NCBI RefSeq assembly: GCF_964204865.1
Contig: NC_135252.1
Span: 19,799,383-19,863,382, forward strand
DNA length: 64,000 bases
Reading direction: 5' to 3'
Origin: Styela clava
Taxonomy: Eukaryota > Chordata > Ascidiacea > Stolidobranchia > Styelidae
Translations under genes and position numbers: made by a program
Part shown: one piece after another, positions 47,112-58,126 of the stretch
Layout: each line of letters begins with the position of its first letter
Position numbering within the stretch: position 1 is the first letter of the stretch
The notes under the pieces: generated by a model
The model's input: only the letters and a program-made list of their open reading frames with translations
Told to the model about the DNA's origin: nothing
Database searches by the model: none

Positions 47112-49333
47112 TCAATTTTGCTGGTCTATTTGATCCATCGCCTCCAGAAAATCAAAAACATCCTCGTCTAAAAAGTATTGAATATTGTTAACTATATTAT
47201 TCTGATTCTACCATAATATATCAATTTTACTGAACTTTATGGATGAGAACATCTATTTCTAAATATATATTCTTCAATGACTTCCTTATTTTAGTCGCGC
47301 CAAGTTTATAGAAATCTACGTAAAAAAATATAAAACAGATATTTCTGGACAGCGAGTAAAAGGGATAAATAAGACTAATGATTGTACTCTTCTATACGGA
47401 CACAAAAGAGACAGCACAATTGCATCCACGTACATTTACACCCGTAAACTGCATCAAGGAAATTTGAACCCGCATATATTTGCACCCACCGACATTTCCA
47501 CCCATAGATTTTCACAGCCGCATATAGATTGCACCCGCGAAAATTTTCAACCATGTACATTTGCACCGATGTACATTTGCAATATGTAATTCGAAAAACA
47601 TACTGAAATCTGAAATATTTAACGACACTCAATTTGGAGCATGCTGCTCTAAAGTATTGGGGATGCTTCGGTCAAATGAGTTGTTTGATATCGCGTAAAC
47701 TCACCGACACTTTCTCCCGTGTCTGCGCCATCTTGATCGGGGTATTGAATTTCCTCGTCATTTGTCGAACCCTGTATAAAATGTTCCTTTAGGGCAGGGG
47801 TGTGCAAACTGCGGCCCGCGGGCCAAATTCGGCCCGCAAGAAGAAGTTGTGCGGCCCGCGGAGAAATAATAATTTCGAATGGTGTACCCGCAAAGCCCAT
47901 ACCAGTCATATTAGCAAAACAAGCTAACAAAATTCTGTTGCAAAATACACGATTCATATTACAAAAACGTGTTTCTCACTGCATTCGTTTGAAGTCGGTG
48001 TGACAAAAAATTAAAATAGCAGTTTCTTCAGAAGTTTATGCGTTTTAAATCTACTATTTCTGCAAGAACCCCTAATAATGCCGTAAGATCAATAGCAAAT
48101 ATAGGCAATTTTTGTGCTTGCAACTACCAGAAAGCCTAAATTAAATGAAGGTGCGGCCCGCGGCTTCACCCAGTTACTTGTATTTGGCCCGCCAATAAAA
48201 AAGGTTGCACACCCCTGCTTCAGGGTATTTGATGTAATATATTTTATTTTGTCTAAAAATTACGGATATGTCTATACAAGCAACAGATTGTATTATTAAA
48301 TTTCAAAATGTATATCAAAGTTTCAATATTGGGATATTTTGACCGTATTTAGGTCAATTTGGAATGATTTAAAAAATTTGCAAATTATGTGGACGAAAGC
48401 TGTACTAACTTACAGTAGTGATGGCAATAATACCCCTAAACTAAAGATGTAGATGCAATATAGAAGGTTACATATCAAGTTTATAGTCATTTTTGAACAA
48501 ATAAACATCGCATATTAATCAGAGGCGTGTATGATTTTTTATGATAATCATTATTCAGTAAGTTAAGAATTTTGTCATAATTATATTGAATAATTGAAGC
48601 AATTTTCTTGGATATTTTAAAAAAATAATTTTTAGTGCTCATAATAGCTGTTTCAATGCCTTCTAATTGACTTCCTAGAAAGAAGAATACAAAAATGACC
48701 TTTTGACAATTATACAATTTTCACAACTCACCTTGTTGATTATTTCTGGATCTATATATGGTCTCCGAGTCGGTCCAGGTCGCGGGCAACGTGTTTGAGG
48801 ATATGGGGATCCACCGGGACATAACCTTTCGTTATGAAAAAACTTAAATAAAATGTACTTCGAAGATGCAAATAAATTCTTCATTATGAATATCTATAAT
48901 TATACCTAACTATATGTTTTTAGAAAACATCTTTGCTTAAATTTTTTATTGTGTTAAACAACCAAAGTAGTAGAGCAATTGGAAGCATACTTTTATGTGT
49001 CCAAGCCACATGATTCCTTCATATTACTTGTAGCCTATTATCGTGACAGTGTAAGTTTTATCACCACAAACAAAATGTCTACTGGATTGCGAAGTGTAAG
49101 GTATTTCAATAGGTTACTCACTTAGGAGGTATTGCCACTCTTCGCCGACTTCTTTTCACATGTTCAATAATTCTTTTGGTAGCCTTGACGATTCTTCTCA
49201 CCAATTTCACTATTCGTGGTCTCCATGACACTTTTTTGCGTGTTTTGTCATTTTGCGTTTTCTTGACTGAACTATCAGAAAGTGATGCCATGACCATTGC
49301 CACAAGTAACAAACCGAAAAAGATAGACTTCAT
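47112..49333 (-). CDS. Secreted cationic host-defence-like peptide precursor, gene A (4 exons)
   Basis: Exons 49333-49122, 48825-48732, 47771-47705 and 47167-47112 join in phases 2, 0 and 1 to 142 residues. Residues 1-19 are a signal peptide (MKSIFFGLLLVAMVMASLS). Residues about 23-70 are strongly basic (KK, RKK, VKLVRRIVKATKRI, KRSRRR), suited to an amphipathic cationic helix. Exon 2 is Pro-rich with two cysteines (LCPGGSPYPQTRCPRP). Exons 3 and 4 are acidic (GSTNDEEIQYPDQDGAD; DEDVFDFLEAMD) and could neutralise the basic part before processing. Signal, basic peptide and acidic tail is the layout of ascidian antimicrobial-peptide precursors; identity and activity are not shown. I chose the Met at 49333 because the signal follows it directly and the same CACCATGAA context is kept in gene B. 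An hAT-type element sits 23 bp before exon 3. Confidence 0.75.
47423..47590 (-). repeat. 16-bp minisatellite in intron 3 of gene A
   Basis: About ten diverged units close to GCACCCACGTACATTT. The same array stands between exons 3 and 4 of the remnant at 51.6-52.3 kb but not in gene B. Confidence 0.75.
47795..48217. mobile_element. hAT-type MITE in intron 2 of gene A
   Basis: Perfect-looking ends CAGGGGTGTGCAAAC and GGTTGCACACCCCTG, with GCGGCCCGCGGGCC inside the left end. Flanking 8-bp duplication CTTTAGGG (47787-47794) and CTTCAGGG (48218-48225), 7 of 8. Gene B keeps the uninterrupted site at about 53240-53265. Confidence 0.85.
48226..48731. other. Rest of intron 2 of gene A
   Basis: A+T-rich; alignable in places with intron 2 of gene B (ATTATTGAGCAATTG-type stretches), nothing else seen. 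Confidence 0.4.
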
Positions 49334-49565
49334 GGTGGTATATTGAATCACGTTTACAGTTTATAATGTTTATGCGATGATCTGTTGGTTAACCAGATTA
49401 AATAATAAGTTATGCTGTTTTTCACGACTATTATCTAGCACCATTCATTACCAACGAAAACATACTTTTGATTCTGTATTTGCAGTTCTTACGCAAGATT
49501 ATCTGTCACAATCAAAGCATTAAAAAGCACTGATGCTTCTGAAGTAATCATCAAACAAACTTAAG

Positions 49566-49573
49566 TTTATATA
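49566..49573 (-). promoter_or_regulatory. Candidate TATA box, gene A
   Basis: TATATAAA on the minus strand, directly followed by a block also kept upstream of gene B (AAGCATCAGTGCTTTT). It lies 233 bp before the ATG. A closer TATAAA at 49365-49360 is almost on top of the ATG and less likely unless the leader is trans-spliced. Confidence 0.35.
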
Positions 49574-49599
49574 AAGAAGACCAAACAAGGAAAGCAAAA

Positions 49600-51214
49600 A
49601 AAGAAAAAGAAAAATGCGCACCGCTCCTTTTTACGTGAATCACATGCATTCTATAAGAATGTTAAAATTAACGATAATTTTAATGTAATTGTATTTTATT
49701 GAGTTTTATATTACCGAGTACGCTGATAATGTGACAGAGTTCGCGTATCGGCCATTCTATCAATGTATACAATAGAGGTATTCATAATTTACACAGATAT
49801 ATTGCTGTATTTAACCTTGTCGATCGCTACTTGATATGTTCGCTTGTACAATAACTCTGATTGGGGTTATAGGATGTCCTGGATATAACCTGGCGATAAT
49901 ATTGTTGATAACTATTACCTCCATAACCTGTTACTGACAGGCTGTAAGAGCACGATTGTCACCAGGTATATTCATATCGTTTTAGTAAGAGTTTTGTATA
50001 AATACCAATCCCCAGTAAGCGGTCAAAAGTACGGCAGTTCTATTATAAATACTCAAATACCTCATTTTCAATATATTGAACAATCACAAACGTTCGCTCA
50101 CTCCCCACGGGCTATAAAAGATGATGACATTGCTGTGAGAATACTTCATTGTTATAAGGGAAGGAAGCTATACCGACTTATGAATGTTCAGTACGAAGCC
50201 ATTAAAATGTCAATAACAGGTTATGCTGAGGAAGAATAAAGGACAACCGGTGTTACCAATTCGATGTAATTTGCTGACATTTTGAACTTCTATACAGAAC
50301 CTCACATAGATATAATTTTTTTTTTGCTAAAAAAAAATTAATATTCATTGATATGAGGAGTTGAATTTGAAATACACGAATCACAATTCGTAGATGAGAA
50401 TTGTCTTTAACTTTTGCTTTTGTTTGTTTATACCCATTTCAGTACAATATATTATTAGATTATATTTCAATTTGATCATATGTTACCGATGAAATTATAT
50501 GTTCCTCTGACTTTCAAAATAGAAATTATTGATAAATAGCGTGTACATAAAGTCTCTTTTCAATTAACAAAAAAATATTGCGAAGTGAAATGATGAGATA
50601 TGAGGGTTGTTTTATGTTAATCGGTATTTCATAAAGTTTTTATTGACACTAAAATTTGTTGTTTCAGATAAAATTTATTAATTAAATTTCTTATGTTTAA
50701 TGATTGAATTATATGAACCGAACCCCAATAAAATCACTACTGCTCAAGAAAAAGCGCAGTGTGTATCCTGGTTCACTGAGACAAAATTATATGTTCATAC
50801 CAAGCGAAAGTATATAGACGTAAGAATGGAAGAGACACACCATCACTTCCTTCAATTGGTTTAGGGCACAATAAATTTATGGAGACAGGGACAAGTGTTT
50901 GGTATAAGGAGGAGCGGGTGACCAAGAGTTCAGAGTATCAGTCGCTGCCGTGATCAGGCGAAAATGTCAAAAAACAAAATAAATTTATGCAGCCATTAAA
51001 TTTTTCTTTTATAAATCATATTATTTTAAAATTAAATAAAAAAAAAATAAAAACCCATCAAATCTTTTTATATTTAACGACATGTTAAAGCACAGAGTTT
51101 GTAAAGCACGTAAGTTTGGCCCATCAAGGGGCTTTTCAGTAGTTCGCATGAATCTATTCTTGGAATGTCGTGATAATTAGCAAAACCGTACTTGCTCCTT
51201 CTTTTAGAGGTTAG
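49600..51214. other. Region duplicated upstream of gene A; no gene supported
   Basis: About 49610-49800 matches 55230-55400 (GCACCGCTC; TTTTAATGTAATTGTATTTTAT), and 49800-50280 has diverged similarity to 57.06-57.6 kb (ACAACCGGT; CGATGTAAT). The plus-strand frame 49994-50239 falls here and is probably chance. 50.3-51.2 kb shows nothing. Confidence 0.45.
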
Positions 51215-51270
51215 ATGAGGGGTGGGCAAAGTTTTTGGACCAGGGGCCAAATATTTTGCCCACCTAGACT
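51215..51270. mobile_element. hAT-type end, fragment
   Basis: GAGGGGTGGGCAAAGTTTTT followed by a GGGGCCAAATATTTTGCCCA block resembles hAT element ends. The partner end was not found. Confidence 0.4.
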
Positions 51271-51628
51271 GGCGGGTCATGTAAGTGTGACGTAAGAGGT
51301 TACATTGTGTGAAAAATATTTACAGTGTTACAAAAGCAAAAGTTGGAAACGATAATCCTCGCGCCAAAACTAAAATTAATAGCAACCTCAACAAATTCCT
51401 TGAGCTTTTTTCAGCCAAAACATCAAAAGTTTTAGTTTGGTTTTGGTTATTTTCTTCATGTACTAAGCAAAGTCAATTGACACACAGATTAAATGATTTT
51501 ATATCATATATATTTTGTAAATGCGTTATACTCAATAATCCTTTCGATTACTCTTGCTGAATATATACAAAGAATATATATCACTTTCTTTGCTGATGTC
51601 TAAGTTACTTCATCAATAGATGAATGAC

Positions 51629-52275
51629 TCAATTTTGCTGGTCTATTTGATCCATCGCCTCCAGAAAATCAAAAACATCCTCGTCTAAAAAGTAATAAAT
51701 ATTTAATTATATTTTTTAATTCTATTATAATATTTTAATTTGATGGCTATTTTACTGAACTTCATAGCTGAGAACACTTATTTCCAAATATATATTCTTC
51801 AATGACTTCATTATTTTAGTCGCGCCAAGTTTATAGAAATTTAAAACAGATTAAATTTAAAAAATTTAAAACAGATGATTCTGGACAGCGAGTAAAAAGG
51901 GTAAAAAGAAACAACGATTGCACTCTTCTATACCGACACAAAGGGGACAGCACAATTGCACCCACGTACATTTGCACCCGTTAGCTGCACCCAAGACATT
52001 TGCACCTGCATACATTTGCATCCACCGACATTTGAACCCGTACATTTCCACCCATAGAATTTAACACTCGCGAAAATTTGCACCCATGTACATTTGCACC
52101 ATATGGACGTTTGCACCCATGTACATTTGCAATATGTAATCTGTTTTTGACGAATATAGTGAAACCTGAAATATTTAACGACACTTAGTTTGGAAAACGC
52201 TAAGATAATGGCGATGGTCGAATGAGTTGTTTGGTACCGCAGGTAAACTCACCAAAACTCTCTCCCGTGTCTAGC
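51629..52275 (-). pseudogene. Tail-only remnant of a peptide gene (copy C)
   Basis: Exon 4 (51684-51629) is intact and has the same deduced protein as gene A (DEDVFDFLEAMDQIDQQN and stop, with the TAG acceptor). Exon 3 is cut: only its last part (about 52275-52253, encoding DTGESF plus one base, with GTGAGT donor) remains, and its acceptor and DEEIQY part are gone. No signal-peptide or basic exon exists between here and gene B. Intron 3 holds the same minisatellite as gene A. The remnant therefore derives from a gene A-like copy that lost its 5' half. Confidence 0.7.
51950..52135 (-). repeat. 16-bp minisatellite in intron 3 of remnant C
   Basis: About eleven units close to GCACCCACGTACATTT, ending TGTACATTTGCAATATGTAA exactly as in gene A intron 3. 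Confidence 0.8.
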
Positions 52276-52768
52276 GCTTACTCGCCATCCCTAATATTCA
52301 ACGAAGCAGCGTGAAGCTAATCTCCATCCACCCACCATATAATAATCTGCCAAAAAAGCTGAGGCAAAAGCTGGTTATACGATTTCGCGGATTTTCCAAT
52401 GTTCAATTTCGTCGTTTTTGTCGCCGTGATGCTGACTTTTATGCCTACAGTATTTTGTTTTGGCATTTCAGTCCTAGGCTGATTCAAAAGGAGAGCTTCG
52501 GCCTATGCCGCAAAAGTACTGACGGACTGTTCTTATATATTAAGATCAACAATTATCACACAGGTAAATATTTTTATATTGTGCATATATAACAGTATAA
52601 TATATTTTCTAAATCAATTGTGCCCAATATATAAACGGTCGACCACTATAAATTTGCTATGTATATCTAAAAACAGGAATTATAATAATTTTTAACGTTT
52701 TAAAAAAGACTTGATTAAATATATAATTATCCTTGGAGGGTAAATTTTTTCTTCACTGGATGAATCAT
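52276..52768. other. Spacer between remnant C and gene B
   Basis: The plus-strand frame 52311-52592 has no support and does not match either peptide gene. The lost 5' half of copy C would be expected here, so this may be inserted or rearranged sequence. Confidence 0.35.
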
Positions 52769-54667
52769 TTAATTTTGTTGGTCCATTTCATCCATCGCCT
52801 CCAAAAAATCGAAAACATCTTCATCTGAAAAAATGGTAAATTTTGGTGCCAAGTTAGCAACGACTTTATCATTGTGATATAGATAAATTTATGAACATAT
52901 TTATTTCGCAAAGAATTATAAAACAAATATTTCTAAACAGCGAAAAAATCTACATTTTCTTGTCGACTAGCTCGGTAGCTGAATCATTTCGCATGAGCCA
53001 AATTTCGGATATTCTCTAGCTCGCAAAATCGTTCGGAAATAAAAAAAAAATTATGCAATATTCAAAGATCAAAGGACGCAAAATTTTGTCACATTTTGCT
53101 TAACCAAAAGGTAGGCTGGCAGCTATAAAGGCAGTGATGATTAGCAAAAGGCCCGTTAAACTCACCCTGACTCTCTGCCATGTCTGCGCCATTTTGATCG
53201 TTGTATTGAATTTCTTCGTCACCTCTCGAACCCTGTATAGTAATGTTGTATTTGGGGTTTCATGTGATATATCTTCTATCGTCTAATTAATGCGGATTTG
53301 GCTATATATGGTCAACAAATCGTGTTTTTTATTTGAAAATGTGGATTTATGTTTAAATGTTAAAATCTACATATTTCCATCGATGTAAAGCAAATCATTG
53401 TATGCTACGTAGGTTATTGAAATCCATGTATTTGTATCAATTTCGAATAAATTAATATTTTTGTGATTAACATATAGTTTGCGCAAATAAAAAAAAAAGC
53501 TTGCAAAAGCGATTTCAGTTTTAAAGATGTATTGACATTATTACAATCAAACTAAAAAATCATATATATACAAAATTAGTGACACATTTTGTGGACATTT
53601 TTCAATTAAATATACAAATCACACCGTAATCATAGGCTGCATATATGGCAATCACAATTCTGATAATCGTTCTTCGACGGATGAAAAATTGTGCTCTAAT
53701 TATATTGAGCAATTGAAATAATTTTTTGAGATGCTTTTAAAAACATTTAGAATAAAAATAAAATAACTTCTTGAATTAATAGGAGAAAAAAAAATTAGGT
53801 TGCTGTAATATTTGTTTCAAAAACAAATCAAATTACTTAATCTTAAATAAGCTATGGGAAACATACCGTGATACTTGGATATGGCTTCACGAACGGTGGA
53901 GGTGGACAACGTGTGTAATGATATGGGTATCTGCCGGGAATGCATATCCTGTGAAAATGTCAAATAACTAAATTGAATAAAATTTATTTGTCATATATTT
54001 GGAAAATCATTTATATATTTATGTTTTTTTTTATTAGATGGTATGCTAGGAACTGATATTTTGGGAAAGAGTATCCAGCTCGGCATTGTCTACCTAATTC
54101 AAACCTCGAGTGAGGCCGTGGGCATGGGTTTTGAACAAAGTCGTGTAACTTGCGATGCCAACAAGTGAAGTCTAACAATTTAGCCGCTTGGCCATCGCGC
54201 ATAAAGAAAATAAATGAAATTATTAAGATATGGAATCGCCCATTGTATAAAACAAGTTTTTTTTTTTTGTAAAATACCTGAAATATTGATTATATTTGAA
54301 AAGTTTCTTCGATAAATAAAAAGTTTGCGTTTCAAGTACTGCAATTTAAAGTGCGAATGCCACAGCGTTTATTCGTGGTAACTTGTAAGACATTATCAAA
54401 ATTAGAGTTATCACAACAAACACTATTTGTATTGAACTACGAAGCGTAAATAGATAATAGATAATATAAAGGTCACCTAAAAGGTGTTCTCCGTCTATTT
54501 CTCCTGGCGTAATCAATCCCTCTTTTGGTTAGCTTAAAAACTCTCCACCACAATCGCCATGACAACTTTTTTGGTGCTTTGCCTCTTTGCGTTTTCTTGA
54601 CTGAACTTTCAGAAAGTGATGCCATGACCATCGCGACAAGTAACAAACCGAAAAAGATATACTTCAT
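52769..54667 (-). CDS. Secreted cationic host-defence-like peptide precursor, gene B (4 exons)
   Basis: Exons 54667-54477, about 53948-53866, 53232-53166 and 52824-52769 give about 131 residues. The signal peptide (MKYIFFGLLLVAMVMASLS) is nearly identical to gene A. The basic part differs strongly (KAPKKLSWRLWWRVFKLTKR, then RRNRRRTPFR) and is richer in Trp. Exon 2 keeps the two cysteines and YP/TRCP spacing (ICIPGRYPYHYTRCPPPP). Exons 3 and 4 (67 and 56 nt, as in gene A) keep the acidic tail. One caution: by coordinates exon 2 is 83 nt, one more than the 82 needed to join exon 3 in phase 0, although homology to gene A favours 82. If 83 is right, an acceptor 10 nt further into exon 3 restores the frame, or the gene is broken. 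Likely function as for gene A. Confidence 0.7.
54050..54203 (-). mobile_element. tRNA-derived SINE
   Basis: The minus strand starts GCGCGATGGCCAAGCGGCTA: TGGCCAAGCGG (54194-54184) is an exact pol III A box. GTTCAAAACCC (54136-54126) is a B box about 50 nt on. A conserved-looking body follows (GAGGTTTGAATTAGGTAGAC, GCCGAGCTGG). The A-to-B distance and TGGC.AGCGG start suggest a tRNA-Leu or Ser type source. No acceptor-stem closure, so not a working tRNA. It lies in the intron between exons 1 and 2 of gene B. Confidence 0.55.
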
Positions 54668-55200
54668 GGTGTTATATTGAAACACGTTTACAGTATATAT
54701 ATATATATAAAGATTATATAATAATCTGTCCACAAAGCGGATTGAAATATTAGTTATGCTGCTTTTAATCACCATGTTACTTTAATTTACACACGCGAAA
54801 ATTTAATATTAGGAATAGTTGCGCTAAAAATACCTACTCAGCAAAAGTTATTGCTGTATTAGAAAACAAATCATGTTGATTTTTGCACCGCAAATATTGA
54901 GTCGCTTTTAGTATGCTGCTTTTTATCCATATAGTATTTTTATATTACTCCTATGAAAAATCTAAATATACAAATAAGAATGCTAGCGCTGTATCAAATG
55001 CCCAAGAGCGATAGTTTTAACTATAAAAAAATATCTTGTTGTTCTTGGTAAAGTTTATCGCCAATAAAACGCAATTTAAAATTTGATATAAGTTACATCA
55101 TGCATTCATAGTTGTTAACAAGTCATTAAATAAAAAAAAATATCAATCGTAACACCTAAAAGCACTGATGCTTCTAGAGTAATTATCCAACAAACTCTAT

Positions 55201-55208
55201 TTTATATA
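55201..55208 (-). promoter_or_regulatory. Candidate TATA box, gene B
   Basis: TATATAAA followed by the block AAGCATCAGTGCTTTT shared with gene A. Here the distance to the ATG is 534 bp, about 300 bp more than in gene A, so the leader contains extra sequence or an intron. Confidence 0.35.
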
Positions 55209-55394
55209 GATGGCCGTTAAAAAAATGAAAAAGGCGCACCGCTCTTTTTTTCTTATGAATCATATGCATTTAGCATATAGACATGTTAAAAGTAACATTG
55301 ATTTTAATGTAATTGTATTTTATCGTGTTATATATTATTGAGTACACTGATAAGGTGACAAGAATCGTGTATTGGTCATGGTACCAACGCATAC

Positions 55395-56578
55395 AATAGG
55401 CTAGGCGTCGGCAACCCCCGGCACGCGTGCCAATCGTGGCTCGCGAGGTGATATTACTCGCCACGAGGCGTCGTGAAAATTTTTCCAAAAACACGTTATC
55501 AATTTATCATACATTCTGTGCAAAACACGTGGTTATATTTATTGTGTTTTATCTGTTTCCTTCTTCATTATAATTTTTAGACACGAAATGAAACTATCGA
55601 TTGTTATTGTGTTGTTGTTGTTCCTATTGTTGTTAGGAATTTTCTTCCTATTGTTATGAGAGAATCACTGTTTTCAATCACTGCACCAATAGCTGTTTTA
55701 TTCTGTTTTCAACCGTGATGCATCGTAGTCATTTCACGGCTGATAATTCCAAAGCTTGTGTTCAGCTAAAAGTCACAAATTACAAACCAAATATTGATAC
55801 ATTGAGTGGAGAAAATAAAGTACAAGAGTCCCACTAAATCAATATGGTATTGTGATTATGTTTGTGTTTATATGTAATAAAAACAAGAGAGTTATTCCCA
55901 GAAAACCATATGCGGTACGGTAACCTACCAGTACCGTACCTGTAGACTTATCATGGTCCTGTAACGGTTCTAGCTTTTCCAGGTCCTGTTACGATGATCC
56001 TTTCTTCATTATTCAGTTTCAACGTGAATAAAAATATCAATCGATCCGAGTCACTACCGCATTAAATCTTTATTTGTATTTATTTTATAAATACAGCCCC
56101 CCTCCCGCCTGCGCGGGGGAGGCTAGGGTTACTGGCGTATGCACCATGGATAAATTAATAAAAGTACATGAAAATAAAAGTAAATTAAAATAACAGCACC
56201 AAGTATCGTAGTCTACCGTTCCCAATAAAAAGTTCCTTCGACATTTGCTAAACATCATATATGCTGATATTTTGCCTTCGCGGAACAGACACAGGTGCCC
56301 AATTTTTGATGACGTTATCAAATTTTATAAATAAATAAAAGTAATAGCCTTCTGGGGAAAATCGAACAATCTTCAACCACTGAAAATTCTGAAGCAATTG
56401 ATTCAGTGATACAAGAAAAAGGCGACTTTTTCACAACAAGAAAATGACGTCATAGCTCACAAAAACGAATCCGAAAAATTTCACAAAATTTTTTGAAATG
56501 AATTAAAGTAATAATCTTATAGCTGTATTGTGCCCAGGTCTGATTGAAAAAAAAAGGTTGCCGCCCTCCTTAACCCCG
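55395..56578. other. Inserted repeats upstream of gene B; no gene
   Basis: 55395-55460 (GGCGTCGGCAACCCCCGGCA, then GGCTCGCGAGG) is an hAT-type end. 55900-56080 (GTACCTGTAGACTTATCATG; CTGTTACGATGATC; AACGTGAAT) matches introns of the coiled-coil hairpin gene near 23.6 and 24.65 kb. 56560-56580 leads into a tandem array. Confidence 0.45.
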
Positions 56579-57110
56579 TCCGAACCCTACTTGAATTTTT
56601 TTTGTACACTTCCATCCACTTACTAAGTGAGATAAAAAGGTGAAAGGAGTCGTGTTTCGGCCATACTACCCATGCATATAGACCATACATATATTCATAA
56701 TTTTACAAATAGTTTTTACCTCTTTAACGCCGTCCCAACCCTACTCGATGTGTTTCTTGTACACTTACTTTCAATAACTTACTAAGTGAGATAGGAAGGT
56801 GAAAGGAGTCGTGTTTCGGCCATACTACCCATGCATATAACAGTCCATACAGGTATCCAGAATTTACAAATAATATTCAGGGATTTAACGTCAGTTGAAC
56901 CTTACTTAACATGTTTGCGTGTACAATAATTTTCGCTCACGTACTGAGTGAGATAGAAAAGGGGAAAGGGGTCTTGTTTTGGTAATGCTATCAATATATA
57001 CAATAGATCATATAGCGGTAGCCATAATTATCAAATAACGTTTTTGTCTGCAACCCCAATTAAACTCTACTTGTAAGCTTACTCTTATTGTGGTTATAGC
57101 GTGTTAGAGG
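56579..57110 (+). repeat. Tandem repeat, about 160-bp period, 3-4 units
   Basis: Units start at about 56579, 56742, 56897 and 57057. Landmarks: AACCCTACT, then TTGTACACTT, ACTTACTAAGTGAGATA and GGCCATACTACCCATGCATA. A single related unit lies upstream of gene A (about 49725-49880). Confidence 0.7.
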
Positions 57111-57304
57111 ATATACCCTGACAATCAATGCAAGAAAAATATGGTCGATAACTATAACCTCTTTACCCGTGTATTACCACATAATCGTGAGCATGTATAT
57201 CCATGTCAAGGTCAAATAAAGCACAACCGGTTTTGGCAACACGATGTAATGTGCCGACGTCTATATTCAAGAAGCCTGCAACCTACCCATGTACGCGTAA
57301 TTGT

Positions 57305-57503
57305 GTACTCCCGAAGTATGAGAACCATGACGGCGGTCACCGGGACGTAGTATTTGTACCAGGTTAACGTTAGGCTTAATTTTATTGCAATGTTTCTTAT
57401 TTTTGTTCTATTACAAATCTGGGGACTAGCCAAGTGACTCCTGTAGTACTTGTATCTGAAATTATGGCCTACCCTAAGTGGTACACATACTACGTTCATA
57501 CGT
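57305..57503. mobile_element. MITE, GTACTCCCGTAG family
   Basis: GTACTCCCGAAGTATGAGAA at the left, AAGTGACTCCTGTAGTACTT inside, and AGTGGTACACATACTACGTT at the truncated right end. Confidence 0.7.
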
Positions 57504-57607
57504 ACGTAGGTAATTAGCGCATGATTGCCACCAGATATGTCAATATTGGGGATAAATAAAGCACAACCGGTGTTAAGAAACCAAGACGTTGGCCGAGGTT
57601 TCGAAAT

Positions 57608-57821
57608 GGTACTTCCGTAGTATATGTACCAGGTTAGGGTTAGACCATAATTCTATTCTGATTTTCCTTATTCTAGTTCTATTACGAGTTCTAGGACTTT
57701 CTGTGTTAGCCAAATGAATATACCCCATTTCTATAGGTTTCAGTCCCTTTACACAACTTGATGTAGGCGAACGAAATTAGTTACAATTCATATTGGTACA
57801 CACACTTCTGGAACGCCGTCG
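57608..57821. mobile_element. MITE, second subfamily of the GTACTCCCGTAG group
   Basis: GGTACTTCCGTAGTATATGT at the left, AGCCAAATGAATATACCCCA inside and TACACACACTTCTGGAACGC at the right, as in the 8.96 and 12.9 kb copies. Confidence 0.65.
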
Positions 57822-58126
57822 AAATTATTATATTTAGAAAAACTTCCTATGGCATGATACAGGAAATGTAGAAACTCTAAACGTCGACAAATTACATCGG
57901 TTTGCTGACACCGGTTGTGCTTCATTTATCCTCGACATAACCTGTTATTGACATCGCACTGAGCATATATAAGTCGGTATATGCTATGCTTCCTTTCTAT
58001 TGTAAGGCCAACGTGTTCTCACAATAATGTCACAATCGTCGATAACCTGTATAGGAAGAAAACTGAGCGGTTATGAACTTTCGATATTTGTCAGAAAAAG
58101 GTTTACCTGACCGCTTACTGGCTAGC

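Noticed and set aside
49994..50239. Plus-strand frame of 81 codons upstream of gene A
   Set aside because: It lies in a duplicated noncoding block; its counterpart near 57.1-57.6 kb does not keep the frame.
54011..54202. Possible tRNA gene
   Set aside because: A and B boxes are present but there is no acceptor stem or anticodon arm that closes; treated as a SINE.
56579..57110. CRISPR-like or satellite array
   Set aside because: Units are about 160 bp and contiguous without spacers, in a eukaryotic context; it is an ordinary tandem repeat.
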